Source of the DNA: Orientallactaga sibirica
Taxonomy: Eukaryota > Chordata > Mammalia > Rodentia > Dipodidae
Reading direction: 5' to 3'
Assembly (NCBI GenBank): GCA_036365145.1
Contig: JAEOAD010000888.1
Span: 1,674,001-1,738,000, forward strand
Length of the DNA: 64,000 nt
The position numbers were made by a program, and so were the translations under genes. Positions within the stretch are counted from its first letter, which is position 1. Each line of letters begins with the position of its first letter. The notes beneath the pieces were generated by a model. The model saw only the letters and a list, made by a program, of their open reading frames with translations, did not search any database and was not told the origin of the DNA. Below, piece after piece: positions 58,601 to 64,000 of the stretch.

Positions 58601-59366
58601 GCTCTTTCAACTAACTTTGAAATGACTGGCCCCAAACCAACACCCAAAATGCTTTGTTTCACCATGCAATGTCTCACTATGTAGCCCAGACTAGCCTCAA
58701 ACTCATGATCTTCCTGCCTCAGCATGCTGGGGTTACAGACATGTTCCATCCTGCCCAGGATACTGCTGGGGAGTTTACGATCCTTCAAAATGCAGGTGAG
58801 TGACCTTCAGGTTGGGCAGGCAAGCGAGTGATAGACTGGCTGAGCCTGCCACTTCAACTCAGCTACTCCCTCACCTCCAGAGAGACGTCAGTCAGGATGT
58901 GGTGGGGAAGCTGTGAGTACATGAGTCCCAGGCCCACGATGGCCTCCAGCTCTCCTAGGTCAGCTGCATGTTCCAGATGGAAGACGGCCGACTCTCGGTC
59001 CCATTCCTCACCCTTCTCACAGAAGCGCCCGCCCTCGTGGTAGTGCACCATGGCCAGATGGACCTGTCACACAAAGATGGACTGTGGTGTTGGCCTGGCT
59101 GTCTGGAAGACCAAAGCCATACACAACAGCCTCCCAGCCAGCCTGTGGGAGGACGTGATTACTGGAGGAGAGGTGTGAGCCCAGGGCTCAGGGTTAGTAC
59201 AGAGAGGGTTCAGAAATGCGCATCCCCATACCTTCCCCAACACAGACTTTCCGATTTTCCTTTCAAGCTCCAGAGCATTAAGCCTCTGCACTTCCAGGGC
59301 CACAGCCGAGGGCCTCGGCAGGTGCAGGCGGGAGGGATTGAGGAGGTTCCACGTCTCCACAGAGAC
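49459..59366 (-). CDS. EEF2K: Eukaryotic elongation factor 2 kinase, C-terminal part (EEF2K)
   Basis: EEF2K is the Ca2+/calmodulin-dependent alpha-kinase that phosphorylates eEF2 and slows translation elongation in the cytosol. Only the C-terminal Sel1-like repeat region and tail, needed for substrate recruitment, are in the window. Exons (descending): 59232-59366, 58875-59063, 54962-55086, 51034-51212, 49459-49568, giving about 245 residues with matching phases. The protein ends LANQYYEKAEEAWAQMEE, essentially the mammalian C-terminus. Upstream exons (calmodulin site, kinase domain, phospho-regulatory linker) were not found up to 64000. The first two exons are repeated at 60991-61479 by a tandem duplication; this copy is the intact one. 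Confidence 0.95.
49845..50900. repeat. SINE cluster in the last EEF2K intron
   Basis: B2 (+) 49845-50020, B1 (+) 50036-50205 with A27-class tail, old B1-like (+) about 50395-50470, B1 (+) 50480-50641 with A23-class tail, B2 (+) 50646-50900 with (AAAT)n. Confidence 0.85.
51034..51212 (-). CDS. EEF2K: EEF2K exon (DWSEALYWYNTALE)
   Basis: The 179-base exon reads CRDWSEALYWYNTALETTD, DCDEGGEYDGMQDEPRYTLL and AREAEMLFTGGCGLHKDPNR. Acceptor TTGGCAAG, donor GTGGGG. Small changes from human (GCGLHKDPN versus GYGLEKDPQ) are ordinary divergence. Confidence 0.94.
51213..52040. other. EEF2K intron, mostly unique
   Basis: Only an old B1-like relic (-) at about 51635-51720 is recognised. No exon seen. 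Confidence 0.5.
52040..52460 (+). repeat. L2 relic
   Basis: Ends with the typical L2 3' pattern: GAGCCCAAGAAGGCAAGAGCC, then CACATGCTCAATCATGTGTG and TTGAATGAATGAGC. In an EEF2K intron, antisense to the gene. Confidence 0.6.
53049..53124 (+). repeat. Compound microsatellite (GGCT)8(ATCT)11
   Basis: Perfect tetranucleotide blocks: GGCT x8 (53049-53080), then ATCT x11 (53081-53124), at the 3' tail side of a B2 (-). Confidence 0.95.
53125..53455 (-). repeat. B2 and B1 SINEs
   Basis: B2 (-) 53125-53318 and diverged B1 (-) 53325-53455. Confidence 0.85.
53586..53655 (+). repeat. ID-like SINE
   Basis: GGCCAAGGGTATAGCTTAGAGGT-type head; GTAGAGCACTTACC follows. tRNA-derived ID family pattern. Confidence 0.65.
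54490..54595 (+). repeat. ID-like SINE
   Basis: GGGCTGGGGGTGTAGTTCAG, then GTGCTTGCCTGGCATATGTG and GGCCCCGGGTTCAGTCTCC, with an A-rich tail. Confidence 0.75.
54700..54890 (-). repeat. MIR SINE relic
   Basis: Reverse MIR: ACTCCCATTTTACCAAATGA, then AAATTTGCCCATGGTTACCA and GGACTGGAACCTGGGTCTG. In an EEF2K intron, just below the 54962 exon. Confidence 0.7.
54962..55086 (-). CDS. EEF2K: EEF2K exon (ETEENKTKGFDYLLK)
   Basis: The 125-base exon reads ETEENKTKGFDYLLKAAEAG then DRKSMILVARAFDNGQNLG, a second Sel1-like repeat. Acceptor ACTGACAG, donor GTACTG; it ends AG in phase 2. Confidence 0.94.
55278..55713. repeat. Long-variant B2 nested in an opposite B2
   Basis: The outer B2 (-) occupies 55278-55340 and 55601-55713. 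The inner long-variant B2 (+) runs 55341-55566 with a 34-A tail (55567-55600). ACTCCAGA is repeated at both junctions. Confidence 0.85.
55735..56720 (-). repeat. B1 and B2 SINEs around an ancient L1
   Basis: B1 (-) 55735-55895, B2 (-) 55905-56136, B1 (-) 56565-56720; the ancient L1 lies between. Confidence 0.85.
56150..56550 (-). mobile_element. Ancient LINE-1 relic
   Basis: Reverse-strand old L1 ORF2/3' sequence with the CCCACTTTTTGGCTATTATGA motif followed by GTGCAAGGTTTTGTGTGGATA. In an EEF2K intron. Confidence 0.6.
57071..57475 (+). repeat. B2 and B1 SINEs
   Basis: B2 (+) 57071-57260; B1 (+) 57268-57420 with an (AAAAT)n tail up to about 57470. Confidence 0.87.
57476..58290. repeat. SINEs of duplication copy A
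   Basis: B2 (+) 57476-57690 (contains the unit boundary), ID-like (+) 57748-57840, B2 (-) 57905-58112, B1-like (+) 58143-58290. An old B1 (-) is at 58655-58760. Counterparts in copy B: 59596-59800, 59862-59953, 60019-60227, 60258-60405 and 60771-60876. Confidence 0.85.
58875..59063 (-). CDS. EEF2K: EEF2K exon, copy A (63 codons, intact)
   Basis: A phase 0-0 exon with VHLAMVHYHEGGRF, CEKGEEWDRESAVFHLEHAA and GLGLMYSQLPHHI. This is a Sel1-like repeat, matching human closely without gaps. Acceptor GTGACAG, donor GTGAGG. Confidence 0.94.
59232..59366 (-). CDS. EEF2K: EEF2K exon, copy A (45 codons)
   Basis: A phase 0-0 exon starting VSVETWNLLNPSRLHLPRP and ending KIGKSVLGK. Acceptor CCCATCAG, donor GTATGG. 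It matches the human VCVEKWNLLN region at the start of the Sel1-like domain. Confidence 0.93.
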
Positions 59367-60990
59367 CTGATGGGAGAGACCGGATGGGTGGAGTGTAAAG
59401 TCCAGAGAAGTGGGGCTGGGGTTGGGCCAGTGGTCAGCAGCCCTTATGACAGAAGGCTGGCTGGCAAGTGAGGGGAAGGAACCCTTCTAGTGTCAAAAGT
59501 TACTGAATATCACATACGTAACTCACCTAATATCCAAGATGCAAACACATACACACCCATGTCACATACACATGTAAAGAAAAGTGTGGATCCAGAGAGA
59601 TGGCTTAGTGGTTAATCGCTTGCCTGTGAAGCCTAAGGACCCTGGTTTGAGGCTCGATTCCCCAGTATCCACGTAAGCCAGATGCACAAGGTGGCACATG
59701 CATCTGGAGTTCATTTACAATGACTGGAGACCCTGATGTGCCCATTCATTCCCTCCCTTCCTCTCTCTCTGTCTGTTGCTAATAAATAAATAAAAATTAA
59801 AAAAATTTAAAAAGAAAATTGCTTTAAAAAATAGTTACATGTTTTTAGAAAATAAGGACAAGGCTAGGGATGTAGCTCAGTGCTAGAGTGCTTGCCTAGC
59901 ATGTTCAAGGTTCTAGGTTTTATTTCCAGCAAAAAAAAAAAAGAAAGAAAAAAGTGAAAAGGTGAAGGGAAATGGATATGAAACAAAAAGATGGAGATTT
60001 TTTTAACTGTAAATCTTTTTTTTTTTAAATCATTTTTATTTATTTGAGAAAGAGGAAAAGAGAGAGAGAGAGAGTGAGAATGGGCATGCTAGGGCCTCTA
60101 GCCATTGCAAACAAACTCTAGATGCATGCACTATGTACATCTGGCTTACGTGGGTCCTGGCGGAATCGAACCAGGGTCTTTTGGCTTTGCAGGCAAGCGC
60201 CTTAACGGCTAAACCATCCTCCCAACCCATAACTATAAATCTTACGTTAAATTTTTACATTGCTGGGCATGGTGGTACACACCTTGCATTCAAGAGGCTG
60301 AGGTCGGAGGATCACTGTGAGTTTGAGGCCAGCTTGTGACTTAATTCCAAGTCAGCATGGACCAGAATGAGACCCTACCTCAAAAAACAAAACAAACAAA
60401 CAAATAAACAAAAGCCAATCAATCAATTAATAAATAAATAAACTGCAAGAGTGAATTGCCTGTTCAGAAAAGGAAACATTTCCCTACCCTCTTCCAGTCT
60501 AGCTTGGACATCCTCTTGTTCATTCAGCCCTGAATGAATGAGCAGCCACGGAGGGCCATGGCATGATAAGGAGGTCCCCCACACCTCCCAGAGCCCCTTC
60601 AGGGCCCATTTTCATTTTCCCAGTGACTTCTGTTTCTCCCAGCATATCCTGCCATTAACTGCCTGGAAATGTGACTTTACCTCCCACTTACTTACCAAAG
60701 ACAGAGGTTAGTTCTAGCTCTTTCAACTAACTTTGAAATGACTGGCCCCAAACCAACACCCAAAATGCTTTGTTTCACCATGCAATGTCTCACTATGTAG
60801 CCCAGACTAGCCTCAAACTCATGATCTTCCTGCCTCAGCATGCTGGGGTTACAGACATGTTCCATCCTGCCCAGGATACTGCTGGGGAGTTTACGATCCT
60901 TCAAAATGCAGGTGAGTGACCTTCAGGTTGGGCAGGCAAGCGAGTGATAGACTGGCTGAGCCTGCCACTTCAACTCAGCTACTCCCTCAC

Positions 60991-61176
60991 CTCCAGAGAG
61001 ACGTCAGTCAGGATGTGGTGGGGAAGCTGTGAGTACATGAGTCCCAGGCCCACGATGGCCTCCAGCTCTCCTAGGTCAGCTGCATGTTCCAGATGGAAGA
61101 CGGCCGACTCGGTCCCATTCCTCACCCTTCTCACAGAAGCGCCCGCCTCGTGGTAGTGCACCATGGCCAGATGGAC
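60991..61176 (-). pseudogene. EEF2K: Damaged duplicate of EEF2K 63-codon exon (copy B)
   Basis: Duplicate of 58875-59063 lacking one C (GCCCTCG to GCCTCG) and two bases (CTCTCGG to CTCGG). The frame shifts after MVHYHE and returns before ESAVFHLEHAA, replacing about 15 conserved residues with AGASVRRVRNGT and dropping one codon. The exon stays open with intact splice sites. Most likely sequence error or early decay. Confidence 0.7.
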
Positions 61177-61344
61177 CTGTCACACAAAGATGGACTGTGG
61201 TGTTGGCCTGGCTGTCTGGAAGACCAAAGCCATACACAACAGCCTCCCAGCCAGCCTGTGGGAGGACGTGATTACTGGAGGAGAGGTGTGAGCCCAGGGC
61301 TCAGGGTTAGTACAGAGAGGGTTCAGAAATGCGCATCCCCATAC

Positions 61345-61479
61345 CTTCCCCAACACAGACTTTCCGATTTTCCTTTCAAGCTCCAGAGCATTAAGCCTCT
61401 GCACTTCCAGGGCCACAGCCGAGGGCCTCGGCAGGTGCAGGCGGGAGGGATTGAGGAGGTTCCACGTCTCCACAGAGAC
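61345..61479 (-). CDS. EEF2K: Duplicate of EEF2K 45-codon exon (copy B)
   Basis: Sequence-identical duplicate of the 59232-59366 exon with splice sites preserved. If the duplication is real, this is the upstream of two identical exons. If it is an assembly error, the exon does not exist separately. Confidence 0.5.
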
Positions 61480-61729
61480 CTGATGGGAGAGACCGGATGG
61501 GTGGAGTGTAAAGTCCAGAGAAGTGGGGCTGGGGTTGGGCCAGTGGTCAGCAGCCCTTATGACAGAAGGCTGGCTGGCAAGTGAGGGGAAGGGAACCCTT
61601 CTAGTGTCAAAAGTTACTGAATATCACATACGTAACTCACCTAATATCCAAAGATGCAAACACATACACACCCATGTCACATACACATGTAAAGAAAAGT
61701 GTGGATCCAGTTCTTTCTGTTCTGGTTTG

Positions 61730-62535
61730 TTTCTGGTGTTGTTTCTATAGTCCAGGTTGGTCTTGAACTCACCATGTAACCGATGAGGGCCCTGATCTCA
61801 TGTTTCTCCTTCCTCAAGCTCTTAAGTGCTGGGACACTGTGCTACTTAGCCCAGCTATGTAGCTCCAAATATTCTAATCATTCAAATGCCACCAGCCCGT
61901 GGGTGCTGACAGATGGAAGCAATGGGACACCATGACCAGAAGAACGCATGTGCAGCAACAATAAGGAGCCCCTCCCCTTCTTCACTGACATGGGGGTGAG
62001 GCTGGGGCTTCAATGCTAAGCCTCTCCCTTTAGCTGCTGCTTGTCCCAGGCACCAGAAACATCTGATGTCAGCAAATCCACTTGCTCTGTGAGTCAGCCA
62101 GAACGCAGTAGGCAACACCTACAGGGTGCTTCAGAAGATAGGTTTAGAAAGCAAAGACATACTAAACGTCCTGTAGCCCCCAGCAAGGATAGTTCAACCC
62201 AGAACACCATGCCTTGTAAGCATGAGGATTTGATCCCTAGTATCTATGTAAAATGCCAAGTGTGGTGGTGTAAGCTTGGTGTGGGCATTGGGGAGACAGA
62301 GACAAACAGATCCTGGCCAGCCAGTCAAGCCAACTTAGGGAGTTCCAGGCCAGTGAGAGACCCTATCTCAAAAAAGATAGTTGAAGATGGGCGTGGTGGC
62401 GCATGCCTTTAATCACAGCGCTTGGGAAGCAGAGGTAGGAGGATCACCATGAGTTCAAGGCCACCCTGAGACTACATAGTAAATTTCAGGAGAGCCAGGG
62501 AGTCTTTACCTCAAAAAACCTTCCCCCCAAAAGAT
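61730..62535. repeat. Old B1, B4-like SINE and B1
   Basis: Old B1 (-) about 61745-61835. A B4-like composite SINE (+) 62205-62385 (AAGCATGAGGATTTGATCCC, then GGCCAGTGAGAGACCCTATC). B1 (+) 62390-62530. 61840-62200 is unrecognised. Confidence 0.65.
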
Positions 62536-62539
62536 GGTT

Positions 62540-62882
62540 GGACATCTCTATCCCACTCTCCAAGGCCCAGGGACCATTGTGGAAGAGGTGGTGGAAAGAA
62601 TGTAAGAGCCAAAGGAAGGGGAAGAGTGCTTACAATACTGTCTTCCAGACACAAAGTGGCCTTGATATTCATGACCTCACAGTGGCTGACACTACCTACG
62701 CAAGACCTGCATAAGAGGAGGGAAAAATGATGACATCAAAACTGAAGAGTGACTAGTTGGAACGAAGAAGGGATTCAGTGAAGGGGGGATTTGGAAGGGG
62801 GAAGGGCGAATTGTGGGAGGAGATTATGATCAAGATATATTGTCTATATTTACAAAAGCTGCCAATAAAAGTTTAAAATAAG
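62540..62882 (+). mobile_element. LINE-1 3' end fragment
   Basis: Same 3' UTR family: AGGGACCATTGTGGAAGAGG, GACACTACCTACGCAAGACC, ending GCCAATAAAAGTTTAAAATA. Confidence 0.8.
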
Positions 62883-62892
62883 AAATAATTGC

Positions 62893-63640
62893 CAAGTGTG
62901 ATGGCGCACGCCTTTAATCCCAGCACTCGGGAGGCAGAGGTAGGGGGACTGCCGTGAGTTCAAGGCCACCCTGAGATTACATAATGAGTTCCAGTCAGCC
63001 TGGGCTAGTGTGAAACCCTACCTCAAAAAACTAAAAAAAAAAAAAAAAAAAAGAAATATTGTCAGGTGTGGTGGCCTTTAATCCCAGCACTTGGGAGGCC
63101 AAAGTAGGAGGACTGTTGTGAGTTTGAGGGCACCCTGATCTACAGTGAGACCATGACTCAAAAAGAAGAAAAGAAAGTATTTAGGACTAGAGCTGCAAAA
63201 TTAAAAATGAAAAATAAATGGTTGGTACCCAAAGAATATAATGACCTCTGTCCTCCACGCACAGATGCACCTGAACACACACTTACCTGTATGTACATAT
63301 GTACCAGCTCCCCCACCAGTCCCCCTGCCACAAAAGAGTCTAGACTGCTGAGGTTTTTCAGGGTTAGCAGGTGTCTTTGAAGTCCGGGTGTAGAGGGCAA
63401 GATTTAAGGTGGAATGGCTAGAGGGGAGGAAGGATTTTTCAGGCAAGAGAGACTGTAGCAAAGGTTTGGAGGTGTGATGTTCAAGTTGGGTATGAGAGCT
63501 AGTTAGGGGAGAATGTGTAGGGTGTAGAGTTGGTCTTTCCAGACATGTCTGATGCAAACTATCATTGCAGACACACAAATACAGAACATCTCCAATCCAA
63601 AAACCCCAAATCTCAAAGGCTCTGAAATCCAAAACTCTTT
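62893..63640 (+). repeat. Two B1 SINEs then unrecognised sequence
   Basis: B1 (+) 62893-63050 with an A20-class tail, and 63062-63180. In 63181-63640 I see no exon or repeat. No upstream EEF2K exon was found here. Confidence 0.75.
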
Positions 63641-63644
63641 GAGT

Positions 63645-64000
63645 GCTTGATGGTTTGAATGTAATATGTCTCTCATAGACTCAGGTACTGAATCCTTAAT
63701 CTCCAGTTGGTGGAACTGTTTGGAACGATTGTGGAACTTTTAGGAAGTGGACCCTTGCTGGAGGAAGTGTATTACTGGGTTAGTAGTGTCTTGAGTTGTT
63801 TCAGCCCAGTCCTGAATGTTGCCCCCCACCTCTCTCTCCTTTCTCCCTGATGATGTGACAATGTGACACTGGTTGTCTGCTCCTGCCATGCTTTCTCTGC
63901 TACGATGGACTTCCCTCTGAAACTGTAAGCCAAAGTAAACCCTTTCCTCCCCTAAGCTGCTTCTGATTGCATATTTAGTCCAAGCAAGAAGAAAACTGAT
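63645..64000 (+). mobile_element. MaLR-like LTR relic, running off window
   Basis: GATGGTTTGAATGTAATATGT, then TTAGGAAGTGGACCCTTGC and CTGTAAGCCAAAGTAAACCC match the rodent MaLR-type (MT/ORR1-like) LTR pattern. Non-coding. Subfamily not assigned. Confidence 0.5.

Larger units (their letters stand above)
57481..59595. repeat. Tandem duplication, copy A (2115 bp)
   Basis: First unit of a head-to-tail duplication. It contains a B2 body, an ID-like SINE, a B2 (-), a B1 (+) and two EEF2K exons. The unit boundary is inside the B2 at GG|AGAGATGGC; the junction with copy B reads GGATCCAG|AGAGATGG, with at most one base of microhomology. Its exons read cleanly as EEF2K. Confidence 0.95.
59596..61710. 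repeat. Tandem duplication, copy B (2115 bp)
   Basis: Near-identical second unit, ending at GTGGATCCAG|TTCTTT. Differences seen from copy A: A8/A7, A13/A12, GGG/GG, T9/T11, TGCGG/TGGCGG, TCCCCA/TCCCCCA, CTCTCGG/CTCGG, GCCCTCG/GCCTCG, AAGGAA/AAGGGAA, CAAGA/CAAAGA. All are indels and they sum to zero, which explains the equal lengths. No substitution was seen by eye. Confidence 0.95.

Overview
This window is nuclear DNA from a rodent, most likely a jerboa (Dipodidae, Jaculus-like). Two densely repeated SINE families point there: a B1-type 7SL-derived SINE whose copies end in a short CGAAAAACCAAAA-like tail, and a B2-superfamily tRNA-derived SINE starting GGCTGGAGAGATGGCTTAG and ending in an AAATAAA-rich tail. 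Spliced vertebrate genes, rodent-type LINE-1 ends, MIR and L2 relics and microsatellites agree. The species call is inference from repeat style; the gene calls rest on exon-by-exon protein recognition.

Two protein-coding genes lie on the minus strand in the conserved mammalian order EEF2K-POLR3E (POLR3E downstream). (1) POLR3E, encoding RNA polymerase III subunit RPC5, runs from a CpG-island promoter near 32.9-33.05 kb down to 3.3 kb. Eighteen coding exons (about 650 codons, starting at 26430) have consistent splice sites and phases; the last ~60 codons lie before position 1. (2) EEF2K, encoding eukaryotic elongation factor 2 kinase, is present only as its C-terminal part: five exons from 59366 down to the stop codon at 49459, covering the Sel1-like repeat region. 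Its kinase domain lies beyond 64000.

The most interesting locus is 31.8-33.25 kb. A tRNA-Leu(AAG) gene sits immediately upstream of the POLR3E start region in the same orientation. A MIR element in POLR3E intron 1, antisense to the gene, keeps good Pol III A and B boxes. So the gene for a Pol III subunit is bracketed by two Pol III transcription units, as in the mouse, where Pol III transcription of an antisense intronic MIR has been reported to interfere with Polr3e expression.

The second striking structure is a head-to-tail tandem duplication of 2115 bp (57481-59595 and 59596-61710) carrying two EEF2K exons. By eye the copies differ by about ten 1-2 base indels, mostly in homopolymers, with no substitution seen. 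One exon copy carries two compensating frameshifts. This pattern suggests an assembly or sequencing artefact at least as much as real biology.

The rest is introns and a ~16 kb intergenic stretch (33.25-49.46 kb) packed with SINEs, several LINE-1 3' ends, and one processed RPL28 pseudogene (47.2-47.7 kb). Older relics (MIR, L2, ancient L1, MaLR-like LTR) are cut by younger SINEs, giving readable insertion histories with target-site duplications. SINE boundaries were read by eye and are good to about 10-20 bases.
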